Position numbers and translations under genes: made by a program. The notes beneath the pieces were generated by a model, which saw only the letters and a program-made list of their open reading frames with translations, did not search any database and was not told where the DNA came from. Of a DNA stretch of 64,000 bases, positions 27,101 to 35,421 are shown piece by piece (within the stretch, counting starts at the first letter, position 1; the number at the start of each line of letters is the position of its first letter). The stretch comes from Sphingobium cloacae (GTDB lineage Bacteria; Pseudomonadota; Alphaproteobacteria; Sphingomonadales; Sphingomonadaceae), in contig NZ_AP017655.1 of the NCBI RefSeq assembly GCF_002355855.1, forward strand, positions 682,001 through 746,000. The letters run 5' to 3'.

Positions 27101-28882
27101 GGGCACCTCATCGGCCCGCAGGCGGCGCAGCTTGGGCGCATTTTCAAGCTGGGCAGCATCCTTGATCCCGATGCGAAGGTCTTCCCGCATCTGGTGGATG
27201 GACGCGATCACCGGCCCCATCGCGACGCCCAGATCGACGAGTGCGGTCTCCGCCAATTGCAGCGAGCTTTCGAGCGTTTCGGGAACCGCGTCGCTCGCGC
27301 CGGCCCGGTAAAGCTGGGCCGCATGTTCGGTATCGCGGGCGCGGGCGATGATGGGCAGGTCCGGCACCCACCCGCGCACTCGCTTGGTCACGCGCACCGA
27401 CAGGACCGGATCGTCCATCGTCAGGATCAGCGCGCGGGCATGGCCCAGCCGCAGCCGGTCCAGCATTTCCGTCCGCGCCACGTCTCCGAACAGGATCGGA
27501 TAGCCGTCGCGGCGGGCCTCGGCGACCACATCGGGATCGGATTCCACGATGATGAAACGCTGCTTGTGTGTACCCAGCAGGTCGCAGACCATACGCCCGA
27601 CGCGGCCGAATCCGATCACCACGGCCGCCGCCTCGATCTGTTCCTCCTTCACTTCCACCACCTCTTCGCCCAGCGCCATTTCAAGACGGCGGGCGATGTC
27701 GTGGCCGATGCGGGCGAGCAGCGGCGTGATGGTAAGTCCGATGGCGGTCACGATCTGCCAGAAGGCAGCGGTCGAAGGCAGGATCAGCTTGGCCGCCGCC
27801 GCCGCCGACAGCACGATCAGCGTGGTTTCGGATGGGCTGGACATCAGCACGCCCACCTCCAGCGCCACGCCCTTGCGCGCGCCGGAAAAATAGAGGAGCG
27901 CCGCCGTCACCAGCGTCTTGGCGAGGATCACGCCGGCCACCGCCAACACCAGACTCGGCCAGTTGGCCAGGATGACGCGCAGGTCGAGGCTCATGCCCAC
28001 GGTGATGAGGAAAACGCCGAGCGCCAGTCCCTTGAACGGCGCGGTCATCACTTCGACCTCGCCATGATATTCGGTTTCCGCGATCAGCAGGCCCGCCAGC
28101 AGCGCGCCGACGATGGGCGAAAGGCCCGCGATGGATGTGGAGAGGCTGGAGACGATCACCACCAGCAGGCTGGCCGCCAGGAACACTTCGGGGCTCTTGG
28201 TGCGGGCGGCCTGGCTGAAGACATGAGGCAGGAAGAAGCGCCCGAGCACCAGCATGACGGCGATGGTGAGTCCGCCCTTGAGCAGTGTGTTCGCCAACTC
28301 GCTCCATGCGCCGTCCGGACTGGCGGCGACCGATGGAGCGAGCGCACCCAGCATGAAGATGATGGGGACGAGAGCCAGATCCTCGAACAACAGCATCGAG
28401 AAGGCTGCGCGTCCCACCGCGCTCTGCGTCCCCACCATGGGAAGCACGACGGCGGTCGAGGACAGGGCGAGCGCAAGGCCGAGGCCGATGGCTCCCGCCG
28501 TCGGCTGGCCCAATATGTAGAGACCCGCGGCGATCAGCAGGCCGCTGCCGATCAGTTCGGTCGCGCCGACGCCGAACACCTGCGCCCGCATCGTCCACAG
28601 GCGGCGGAAGCTCAATTCCAACCCTATGGAAAACAGCAATAATATGACGCCCAGTTCCGCGAAGGGCTCTATCGCCTGCTGGTTGGAAATGGTGAAATGA
28701 TAGAGCCAGGGATATTCGCCCACCAGCGATCCCAGACCCGCCGGCCCCACCGCAAGGCCGACCAGGATGAACCCGATCACCGGGCTGATGCGGAAACGAG
28801 CGAAGCCGGGGATGACCAGACCGGCCGCGCCGAGGATGACGAGGGAATCGCTGAAGCTTTGAGGATTGATCGCACCGGCCAT
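27098..28882 (-). CDS. Kef-type monovalent cation:proton antiporter (CPA2) with RCK domain
   Basis: The 594-residue protein has a CPA2 membrane domain of about 12-13 helices (residues 10-390), including 'SSTAVVLPMVGTQSAVGRAA' and 'MLLFEDLALVPIIF', the conserved region of Na+/H+ and K+/H+ exchangers. A cytoplasmic RCK/TrkA-N domain follows ('AAVVIGFGRVGRMVCDLLGT', 'LFGDVARTEMLDRLRLGHAR'), which binds nucleotide. It resembles KefB/KefC, which export potassium during electrophile stress, but the specificity cannot be read from the sequence. It marks the left edge of the accessory catabolic locus. Confidence 0.9.
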   Translation of the reverse strand: MAGAINPQSFSDSLVILGAAGLVIPGFARFRISPVIGFILVGLAVGPAGLGSLVGEYPWLYHFTISNQQAIEPFAELGVILLLFSIGLELSFRRLWTMRAQVFGVGATELIGSGLLIAAGLYILGQPTAGAIGLGLALALSSTAVVLPMVGTQSAVGRAAFSMLLFEDLALVPIIFMLGALAPSVAASPDGAWSELANTLLKGGLTIAVMLVLGRFFLPHVFSQAARTKSPEVFLAASLLVVIVSSLSTSIAGLSPIVGALLAGLLIAETEYHGEVEVMTAPFKGLALGVFLITVGMSLDLRVILANWPSLVLAVAGVILAKTLVTAALLYFSGARKGVALEVGVLMSSPSETTLIVLSAAAAAKLILPSTAAFWQIVTAIGLTITPLLARIGHDIARRLEMALGEEVVEVKEEQIEAAAVVIGFGRVGRMVCDLLGTHKQRFIIVESDPDVVAEARRDGYPILFGDVARTEMLDRLRLGHARALILTMDDPVLSVRVTKRVRGWVPDLPIIARARDTEHAAQLYRAGASDAVPETLESSLQLAETALVDLGVAMGPVIASIHQMREDLRIGIKDAAQLENAPKLRRLRADEVP

Positions 28883-28949
28883 GCCATCATCATTGCGGCG
28901 CGGCGCATGAATATCCAGAGTTTTTCAGTAGAAAATGCAAAGACCGTCT

Positions 28950-30143
28950 TCAGTCGTCCCGGCTGAAGATGAAGGCCGTCGATTTGACAAGGCCGTTGGA
29001 AATGGTGGCGAGCGCATGATGCGCGCCGGGTACCTGCCTTTCGCCCGCGCGGTCCGTGACCTGCATCACCGCTTCGGCGAGTTGGGTCATGCCGTGCAAT
29101 CGCCCTTCGCCCAGCGCGCCTCCGCCCGTGTTGATAGGCAGGCATCCGGTCAGGGTGCCATGTCCTTTGCGCAGGAAGGCGAGCGCTTCGCCTTGTTTGC
29201 AAAAACCCATGCCCTCCAGCCATGTCAGCACCAGCGGGCTGAAACCGTCATAAAGCTGTGCCGTGCTCATGTCGGCGGGCGAGAGGCCGGTCGTGGTCCA
29301 GAGACGCCCCGCGGTTTCGCGCGCGCCTTCCCACATATCCTCCAGATTCATTGGCGTTCCGCCCGCGCCATGGCGAGTGGACGCGGCAAAACCGGTGAGC
29401 AGGGCAGGCGGCTGCCGCAAATCGCGGGCGCGGTCGGTGGAGGTCAGGATGAGCGCGCAGCAGCCGTCCACCGGAATGTCGCAATCGAGGATGGACATGG
29501 GATCGGCAATCATGCGGGCGTTCAGATAATCCTCTGGCGCGATCGGCTTGCCGCGCCAGAAGGCGTTGGGGTTCAACTGGGCATTGGCGCGGTTGTCGGC
29601 GATATATCGGGCGAAATCGGCTCGTTCATAACCGTAGAGCTCGAAATAGCGGCGCATCACGATGGCGGCCCATGCGGGCGGCATGTTGAAGCCATATGGC
29701 GCGAGATACTGGTCCGTCCCCACCGCATGGACGGTATCGAAATTGACATAGCGGCCATCGGGCACATGCAGCGCGCGATAGACGATGACATGGTGGCACA
29801 GGCCCGCCGCGATCGCCAGCGCGCCGTCGATCAGGCTTTGCGTCACCATGCTGTTGGTCGATCCCGTCCACGCCACGTGGCCGGAAATGCCGAGCAGGTC
29901 GGACAGATACCATGGCGTCACGACGTCGATGCCTTCATCCACGCCCTTCTTCCCGCCATAGCGCGGCATGGTGGGGCTGGTGGCGATGCCGTCCAGATCG
30001 GCGCGGATGAGGCCCGCATCGGTCAGCGCCGCGTCGCAAGCCTGAACCGTGAGGGCCGCGAGGGATTTCCCCGAACGTCGCTCCAGTGGACTATAGCCGA
30101 CTCCAGCGACGGCGACCTTGCCACTATGCGCCCACATCGTCAT
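28950..30143 (-). CDS. Thiolase-like lipid-transfer protein, possible retro-aldolase subunit
   Basis: This 397-residue thiolase-fold protein of the SCP-x/Ltp branch begins MTMWAHSGKVAVAGVGYSPL. At the place of the nucleophilic cysteine ('CASG' in true thiolases) it reads 'VAWTGSTNSMVTQ', so it cannot form the usual acyl-enzyme. It keeps 'AQLYDGFSPLVL', the tyrosine-containing motif used by the Ltp2 aldolase. Its start overlaps the stop of the upstream DUF35/OB gene (ATGA). Together they resemble Ltp2-ChsH2, which splits the steroid side chain by retro-aldol cleavage. The second active-site position reads 'GALGEGRLHG', without tyrosine, so activity could differ. Confidence 0.8.
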   Translation of the reverse strand: MTMWAHSGKVAVAGVGYSPLERRSGKSLAALTVQACDAALTDAGLIRADLDGIATSPTMPRYGGKKGVDEGIDVVTPWYLSDLLGISGHVAWTGSTNSMVTQSLIDGALAIAAGLCHHVIVYRALHVPDGRYVNFDTVHAVGTDQYLAPYGFNMPPAWAAIVMRRYFELYGYERADFARYIADNRANAQLNPNAFWRGKPIAPEDYLNARMIADPMSILDCDIPVDGCCALILTSTDRARDLRQPPALLTGFAASTRHGAGGTPMNLEDMWEGARETAGRLWTTTGLSPADMSTAQLYDGFSPLVLTWLEGMGFCKQGEALAFLRKGHGTLTGCLPINTGGGALGEGRLHGMTQLAEAVMQVTDRAGERQVPGAHHALATISNGLVKSTAFIFSRDD

Positions 30144-30562
30144 GCTTCCCTGACGCGGAATTGGATGAGAGCGCAGTCGTTTCCTACATCCTCGAACCAC
30201 GCCTCCAGAGGAAGGTTGATGCGAAGCGTTTCCAACGCGGCGTCAATCAGGTTGGTGCTGAGCAGCAGGCCTTTCTGTTCCTCCAGTTCCACCACCGCGA
30301 GGATGACAGGGAGCCGATCCTGAAAACCCGGAGACGGCGGATCGTGTAGCACGGTCCAGCTATGTAGCGTCGCGCGGCCCGATACGTCCCGAAAATGCAG
30401 ATCGCTGCCGCCGCATTTCCGGCATGCGGCTTCAGGCGGATAAGCGAGATGATTGCACTGCAGGCAGGCCTGAACGCAGAGCCGATGCGCCCGCGCGGCA
30501 TCCCAGAAAGGCTGCGAGAGAGGGTCGGGCAAGGGAAGCGGTCGTTCGGTTGCCGGGGCCAT
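30140..30562 (-). CDS. Zn-ribbon/OB-fold (DUF35) acyl-CoA-associated protein
   Basis: The 140-residue protein has a rubredoxin-like zinc ribbon: 'CLQCNHLAYPPEAACRKCGG' has the C-x2-C...C-x2-C spacing. An OB-fold follows ('GRATLHSWTVLHDPPSPGF', 'PVILAVVELEEQKGLLLSTN'). DUF35 proteins pair with thiolase-like proteins as acyl-CoA-binding partners or aldolase subunits. It forms an ATGA-overlapping pair with the following gene. A 173-bp regulatory region with two dyads separates it from the divergent PQQ dehydrogenase. Confidence 0.85.
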   Translation of the reverse strand: MAPATERPLPLPDPLSQPFWDAARAHRLCVQACLQCNHLAYPPEAACRKCGGSDLHFRDVSGRATLHSWTVLHDPPSPGFQDRLPVILAVVELEEQKGLLLSTNLIDAALETLRINLPLEAWFEDVGNDCALIQFRVREA

Positions 30563-30643
30563 TTTCCATCCTGCTCCCTATGCCGGCCGGATCGGCGCGA
30601 GAATTATGGTCTATGGTGCAATGTTATGAAGCGGGCGATTGCC

Positions 30644-30670
30644 ATGTCAATGCGAGATCGCATTTGACAT
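30644..30670. promoter_or_regulatory. 23-27 bp dyad operator candidate (GTCAA-N13-TTGAC)
   Basis: ATGTCAATGCGA and TCGCATTTGACAT are inverted arms with a single bulge. The core GTCAA (30646-30650) and TTGAC (30664-30668) are separated by 13 bases, exactly as at 53310-53332. It lies between the divergent DUF35/thiolase-like operon and the PQQ dehydrogenase gene, so one regulator could control both. Confidence 0.6.
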
Positions 30671-30681
30671 GAGATCAATAC

Positions 30682-30695
30682 TGCACCAATGTGCA
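30682..30695. promoter_or_regulatory. Short dyad TGCAC-N4-GTGCA
   Basis: TGCACCAATGTGCA is a perfect 5-bp inverted repeat with a 4-base spacer, 12 bases from the larger dyad and 41 bases from the PQQ dehydrogenase start. It could be a second operator or part of the promoter. Confidence 0.35.
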
Positions 30696-30735
30696 ATAAA
30701 TTGGAACGCCGTCGCAGGTTTCAGGAGAGGGACGC

Positions 30736-32781
30736 ATGAAGAGGAAATGGCTTGTATTCACGGCAGGCGTGGCGCTGACGGGCGGCCTTTGGGGGTGCGG
30801 CGCGCTGACGGCCGGGGCAGGCAAGGACGCCAACTGGTCCAGCTATGGCGGCGACGATAATGAACAGCATTATAGCAGGCTGGAAGACGTCAACGAACAG
30901 AATGTCGGCAAGCTGGGGCTTGCATGGTCCTATGACATCGACACGTTCGATTCCTATTCCCAGCCGCTCCAGGTGGACGGCGTCCTCTATTTCGCGGTCG
31001 GGCTGAGCGTCGTTCATGCGCTGGACGCGCGCACCGGCAAGCTGCTCTGGCAATATGATCCCGATGTCGCGAGCCAGCCGGAAGCGAAAACACGCCAGCG
31101 GGCAGGATGGGGCACGCGCGGCATCGCCTATAAGGACGGGCTGGTCTTCACCGCGACCCGCGAAGGACGCCTGATCGCTGTCGATGCCAAGACCGGCAAG
31201 CCGCGCTGGTCCGTGCAGACGCTGGATGAGGCGGAAAACGGCTATATCACGGGTCCGCCATGGATAGCGGGCGACAAGGTCGTGATCGGTTTCGGCGGAG
31301 CGGATTACAGCCCCACGCGCGGCTATGTGACGGCTTATGATGTCAAGACGGGCAAGAAGGCGTGGCGCTGGTATGTCGTGCCCGGCGATCCGGCCAAGGG
31401 TTTCGAGAACAAGGCCATGGAAATGGCGGCCAAGACCTGGACCGGCGAATGGTGGAAATATGGCGGCGGCGGCACCGTGTGGCACGCCATGGCCTATGAC
31501 GCCAAATATGACCGCATCTATATCGGCACCGGCAATGGCTGGCCGTGGAACCAGAAGATCCGCAGCCCCGGCGGCGGCGATAATCTGTTCCTTGGCTCCA
31601 TCGTTGCGCTGGACGCCAAGACGGGCGAATATGTCTGGCATTATCAGACCAATCCCGGCGACAGCTACGACTTCAACAATGCGATGGACATCGAACTGGC
31701 CGATATCGAAATCGGCGGCAAGAAGCGTTCCGTGCTGATGCACGCGCCGAAGAACGGTTTCTTCTATGCGATCGACCGGGAGAATGGGAAGCTGATCTCC
31801 GCCGGCGAGTTCGCCAAGCAGACCTGGGCCAAGCGCATCGACCCCGAAACGGGAAGGCCGGAAACCAATCCGGATTCGCTCTATCCCAACGGCAAGACGT
31901 TCCTCATGTATCCCTTCGCCAATGGGGCGCATGGCGTGCAGGCCATGTCGTTCAGCCCCAAGACGGGCTACAGCTATATCCCGGTCATGGAAGGCGGTCG
32001 CTATGTCACCGACCCCGCCAATGTGAAAGACTGGCAGTATAAGCCCGGCATGTTCGTGAATACGGGCCTCGGCGCAGCTTCGGCCGACCTGCCGCCTCCG
32101 CCCCCCGCGACGAGCAAGCTGGTTGCCTGGGACGTGGCGAACAACAAGATCGCATGGTCTATCCCCCAGCCGCAGGTGTTCAATGGGGGAACGCTGGCGA
32201 CGGGAGGCAATCTGGTCTTCCAGGGGACGAATGACGGCAATTTCAACGCATTTTCCGCCACGACAGGACGCAAGCTCTGGTCCTTCCCGGCGCAGAACGG
32301 CATATTGTCCGCGCCGATCAGCTATTCGGTCGACGGCAAGCAATATATCACTGTCCTCACCGGCTTCCGCAGCAGCTTTCCTAATTCGCCTAACTGGGAT
32401 TATGCCCAGCAGTCGCGTCGGGTGCTGACTTTCACCATCGGCGGGACGAAGGTGCTGCCCAAGGTCGAGATGGCCGATATGCCCATCCAGGACGACCCCG
32501 CCTTCGTCGTCGATCCCGCCAAGGCGAAGATCGGCGCGGGCATCTACAACACGTCCTGCGTCATCTGTCATGGCGTGGGCATGATGGCGGGCGGCGCGGC
32601 GCCGGACCTACGGAAATCCGGCGTCCCGCTCGACGCGGACACCTTCCGTTCGGTTGTGCATGACGGAGCGCTGATGGCGCGCGGCATGGGGGCGTTCGGG
32701 CAGTTGACCGATGCGGAACTGGAAGGGCTGCGCCACTATATCCGTCTGCAAGCGCGTGAAACCGCCAAGAAGGGGAAATAG
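30736..32781 (+). CDS. PQQ-dependent quinohaemoprotein dehydrogenase, first copy
   Basis: The 681-residue exported protein (Cys21 in 'GLWGC' is a possible lipid anchor) is an eight-bladed PQQ propeller with a C-terminal cytochrome c domain whose haem site is C608-V-I-C-H612. It should oxidise an alcohol or aldehyde in the periplasm and pass electrons to the respiratory chain. 'TGNGWPWNQKIRSPGGGDNL' (Asn267) and Asp312 in 'SYDFNN' align with the metal/catalytic Asn and Asp. The usual Glu of 'GGAE' is Asp190, and the vicinal Cys-Cys pair is absent. Asn at +2 from Asp312 argues against a lanthanide-type site. The substrate is unknown. Confidence 0.9.
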   Translation: MKRKWLVFTAGVALTGGLWGCGALTAGAGKDANWSSYGGDDNEQHYSRLEDVNEQNVGKLGLAWSYDIDTFDSYSQPLQVDGVLYFAVGLSVVHALDARTGKLLWQYDPDVASQPEAKTRQRAGWGTRGIAYKDGLVFTATREGRLIAVDAKTGKPRWSVQTLDEAENGYITGPPWIAGDKVVIGFGGADYSPTRGYVTAYDVKTGKKAWRWYVVPGDPAKGFENKAMEMAAKTWTGEWWKYGGGGTVWHAMAYDAKYDRIYIGTGNGWPWNQKIRSPGGGDNLFLGSIVALDAKTGEYVWHYQTNPGDSYDFNNAMDIELADIEIGGKKRSVLMHAPKNGFFYAIDRENGKLISAGEFAKQTWAKRIDPETGRPETNPDSLYPNGKTFLMYPFANGAHGVQAMSFSPKTGYSYIPVMEGGRYVTDPANVKDWQYKPGMFVNTGLGAASADLPPPPPATSKLVAWDVANNKIAWSIPQPQVFNGGTLATGGNLVFQGTNDGNFNAFSATTGRKLWSFPAQNGILSAPISYSVDGKQYITVLTGFRSSFPNSPNWDYAQQSRRVLTFTIGGTKVLPKVEMADMPIQDDPAFVVDPAKAKIGAGIYNTSCVICHGVGMMAGGAAPDLRKSGVPLDADTFRSVVHDGALMARGMGAFGQLTDAELEGLRHYIRLQARETAKKGK

Positions 32782-32885
32782 GCAAAAGAAAAGGCTCAGC
32801 CCTTCGTACGATTTTTCGTGCCGCTTCGGTTCTGTGGCGTCTTGCCTTACGCGGCGGACTGGAAGAAGGCGAAACCGGACCGGAT

Positions 32886-32929
32886 GATTTGCGCTGCCAT
32901 GTATATTCTTTATCATGGCGCCGCAAATC
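32886..32929. promoter_or_regulatory. Long inverted repeat upstream of tetR
   Basis: GATTTGCGCTGCCATG (32886-32901) and CATGGCGCCGCAAATC (32914-32929) are inverted arms with 14 of 16 positions paired, around a 12-base AT-rich loop (TATATTCTTTAT). It lies 40 bases before the TTG start of the TetR gene. It may be an autoregulatory operator or a transcript hairpin ending the PQQ dehydrogenase message. No U tract follows. Confidence 0.5.
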
Positions 32930-32969
32930 TTCGGCAGCCATATGGGCGCGAGAACTTGAGGGCGAAGAA

Positions 32970-33710
32970 TTGGAAGGCAAGGACAACGCATCGGTCAGGG
33001 AAACGGGCGACAGGCCGCAGACCTACTCCAGTCCGGCGATCATCGAGCGCAGGCGCAGAATCCTGGAGGAAACCCGCAAGGTCATCGCCGAGCAGGGCAT
33101 AGCCGCGCTCAGCATGAACGAGATCGGCCAGCGTGCGGGTGTGGCCAAGCGCACGCTCTATAACGCGTTCCAGACGCGCGAACGCATGATCGCGGCGGCC
33201 ATTCAGGAATATTTCGACGATTTCGTCAGCCGGATCTCCTATTCCAGCGAACCCGGCACGTTGCAGCATAATCTGGAGCGGATGATTTCCGTGGTCCAGC
33301 GCAACCGCAAGATTCGCAACTATATCCGTGCGATCATGTCGCTCTATTTCAGTTCGGATGTCGATCATGACATCTGGGCCGCGATGCATTCGCCCGCCAT
33401 GCACCATAATCGGCAGTGGATCAGCGCGCTGGAAGCGAAGAGGCATCTTCAGCCCTGGGTGAAGGTGGATAGTCTGGTCGACGATATCGTCCGGTTCGAA
33501 TATGCGACGATCAACGACTGGGCGCAGGACCGCATCCCCGATGACGAGATCATCGTCCGCCTGGTGAGCGGGTATCTGTCCTGCATGCTGGGATCGCTCC
33601 GTGGCGCGGCGCGCAAGGAGGTGGACGCGTTGATCAAGGACATAGGGGAGCGCGGAATGGAAGCCTTGCCCGTACCCCGAAAATTGCGCGAGCAAAAAGA
33701 AGCGGCGTAA
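32970..33710 (+). CDS. TetR-family transcriptional regulator
   Basis: The protein has 246 residues from a TTG start at 32970, chosen because GAGGG precedes it by 7 bases and because the frame further upstream runs through the large inverted repeat. The N-terminal HTH is 'ILEETRKVIAEQGIAALSMN', 'EIGQRAGVAKRTLYNAFQTR'. The C-terminal ligand domain is mainly helical and unassigned. It lies between the first PQQ dehydrogenase and a five-gene operon whose upstream regions carry similar TGCAAT dyads. It is the natural candidate to bind these. Confidence 0.85.
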   Translation: MEGKDNASVRETGDRPQTYSSPAIIERRRRILEETRKVIAEQGIAALSMNEIGQRAGVAKRTLYNAFQTRERMIAAAIQEYFDDFVSRISYSSEPGTLQHNLERMISVVQRNRKIRNYIRAIMSLYFSSDVDHDIWAAMHSPAMHHNRQWISALEAKRHLQPWVKVDSLVDDIVRFEYATINDWAQDRIPDDEIIVRLVSGYLSCMLGSLRGAARKEVDALIKDIGERGMEALPVPRKLREQKEAA

Positions 33711-33724
33711 AATATATACCGATA

Positions 33725-33741
33725 TGCAATTTTACTTGCGC
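33725..33741. promoter_or_regulatory. TGCAAT-N5-TTGC dyad, copy 1
   Basis: TGCAATTTTACTTGCGC differs at only one base from the element at 35293-35309. GCAA and TTGC are inverted half-sites. It sits 66 bases before the isomerase/hydratase start codon. Confidence 0.5.
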
Positions 33742-33806
33742 CCTCCCGTCCGATTGATCTAGTCCCTTCCTGTGTCCCCGTCTGCTGTGGGGAAAGGAGA
33801 GTGAAT

Positions 33807-34610
33807 ATGGCTGAAACAAGCCCTGAACCCGAGCTTTTGTTCGAGCTGCGGGACAATGACATAGCGGTCATCACGTTCAACCGTTCCCGCTATCGCAACA
33901 CCGTGTCCTTTGGCATGTGGGAGCAATTTTCCGCCGCGCTCGACCGTCTGGAAAATGCGACGCCCGTGCGCATGTTGATCCTTTGCGGTGCGGAAGGTTA
34001 TTTCGGCAATGGCGGCGACGTGAAAGTGCCGCCCGCGCGGGGGCATGGGGCGCTGGCATTGGCATCGCGGCTGGAAATGGGGCAGCGGATCATTCGCCGG
34101 CTGCGCGCCCTTCCGATCCCTACGGTGGCAGCGGTCGAAGGCGGCGCATTCGGCATGTCGTGGAGCATCGCCATGGCCTGCGACATGATCTTCGCGGCGG
34201 AGGATGCGCGTTTCGGCGCGCCCTTCATCGATTATGGCGTGGTTCCCGATGGCGGGTCCGCATGGTTCCTGACGCGCCTGCTTGGCCGCGCACGTGCGGC
34301 GGAAATCCTCTTTTCGGGGCGGACTGTCAGTGCGGCGGAGGCATTGTCTCTGGACATCGTCAGCCGCATTGTGCCGCCCGGCACCGCCGTCGCCGAGGCA
34401 GAGGCGATGGGCGCGTCCATGGGGCAGGGTAACCGGCATACCATCGAATTGAGCAAAAGGCTGCTGGCGGAAGCCGAAACCGGCGACCTCGCGTCCGCGC
34501 ATGCGCTGGAACTCGCCTATGGCCATATGTGTCAGGCCGGCGAGGAAGCGGAACGGGCGCGCGCAGCGTTCAAGACGCGATCCGCCGCGAAGAAGAAAGT
34601 GGCGGAATAA
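33807..34610 (+). CDS. Enoyl-CoA hydratase/isomerase family protein, PaaG-like
   Basis: The 267-residue crotonase-fold protein begins MAETSPEPELLFELRDNDIA. The oxyanion region 'FGNGGDVK' and 'GGAFGMSWSIAMACDMI' are present, but the first catalytic glutamate of hydratases is replaced by Ser. The second site reads 'FIDYGVVPDGGSAWFL', with the Asp of 'VPD' that isomerases such as PaaG use. This points to double-bond isomerisation rather than hydration. ATG 33807 follows GGAAAGGAG at the right distance; GTG 33801 is less likely. The flavin reductase gene begins 11 bases downstream. Confidence 0.85.
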   Translation: MAETSPEPELLFELRDNDIAVITFNRSRYRNTVSFGMWEQFSAALDRLENATPVRMLILCGAEGYFGNGGDVKVPPARGHGALALASRLEMGQRIIRRLRALPIPTVAAVEGGAFGMSWSIAMACDMIFAAEDARFGAPFIDYGVVPDGGSAWFLTRLLGRARAAEILFSGRTVSAAEALSLDIVSRIVPPGTAVAEAEAMGASMGQGNRHTIELSKRLLAEAETGDLASAHALELAYGHMCQAGEEAERARAAFKTRSAAKKKVAE

Positions 34611-34621
34611 GGAGGCATCGC

Positions 34622-35278
34622 ATGCAGTTCGATATGCGTTCGTTGCCGATGGCGACGCGCTACAAGATCATCAATTCGACGATCACACCCCGCCCGATCG
34701 CCTGGATCACTACCAGATCGGAGGCGGGCATCATCAACGCCGCGCCCTACAGCTTCTTCAATGCGGTCGGCACCGAGCCGCCCCTCATCGTATTGGGGTT
34801 GCTCAAGGAACCGGCTTCGCGCGGACTGAAAAATACCGCCACGAACATCATCGCCACCGGCGAGTTCGTCGTCAACCTTGTCTGCGAAGCGGATGCGGAC
34901 AAGATGAACCAGTGCAGCGTCGATACGCCCGCTGACGTCAGCGAGATCGATTATGCAGGAATCGCGGTGGAGCCTTCCGTCCTGGTCGCGCCGCCCCGGA
35001 TCGCCACCAGCCCGGTGAGTTTCGAATGCCGCAAGGTGGCGGCGCTCGACATTGGCTCTTTTCAGACGGTGATGATCGGCGAGATCGTGATGACGCACAT
35101 CCAGGACGAGTTCATCAGCGATCGGGAGCGCGTCTATCTGGACACGCCGGCCATGAAGCTCATCGGGCGCACCCATGGCAGCGGCTGGTACGTCCGCAAC
35201 AGCGACAGCTTCCAGATGGAGCGTCCGCGTTACGACCCATCCCGCCTGGCTGGCGGAGAAGATGCAACAGACGAATGA
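34622..35278 (+). CDS. Flavin reductase family protein (FMN-binding split barrel)
   Basis: The 218-residue protein begins MQFDMRSLPMATRYKIINST. The flavin-reductase signature 'ITPRPIAWITTRSEAGIINA', 'APYSFFNAVGTEPPLIVLGL' is followed by 'NIIATGEFVVNLV' and 'IVMTHIQDEFISD'. Members reduce FMN with NAD(P)H for partner monooxygenases, or act as stand-alone FMN proteins. An LLM-class oxidoreductase lies two genes on (37856), so a two-component monooxygenase is one reading. The ORF could start 93 bases earlier inside the hydratase gene, but ATG 34622 fits the family and follows GGAGG. Confidence 0.85.
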   Translation: MQFDMRSLPMATRYKIINSTITPRPIAWITTRSEAGIINAAPYSFFNAVGTEPPLIVLGLLKEPASRGLKNTATNIIATGEFVVNLVCEADADKMNQCSVDTPADVSEIDYAGIAVEPSVLVAPPRIATSPVSFECRKVAALDIGSFQTVMIGEIVMTHIQDEFISDRERVYLDTPAMKLIGRTHGSGWYVRNSDSFQMERPRYDPSRLAGGEDATDE

Positions 35279-35292
35279 AATTGAACCTATAG

Positions 35293-35309
35293 TGCAATAT
35301 TACTTGCGC
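35293..35309. promoter_or_regulatory. TGCAAT-N5-TTGC dyad, copy 2
   Basis: TGCAATATTACTTGCGC matches copy 1 at 16 of 17 positions. It is nested inside a wider inverted repeat TTGAACC (35281-35287) / GGTTCAA (35313-35319). It lies in the 143-bp gap before the tandem CoA-transferase, indicating a separate regulated promoter there. Confidence 0.5.
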
Positions 35310-35421
35310 TCCGGTTCAAAGTCGTGTCTCTTTCCGTTCGAGAATTCGATGGCCTTCCGGCTGGAAGGTCATCAGGGGAAAGTCGCGCGAAACAGCGGCG
35401 CAGACCGCATAGGAGATTGTG

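Noticed and set aside
35281..35319. TTGAACC/GGTTCAA inverted repeat as a terminator of the flavin reductase gene
   Set aside because: The 25-base spacer and lack of a U tract make a terminator unlikely; the inner dyad suggests a regulatory role instead.
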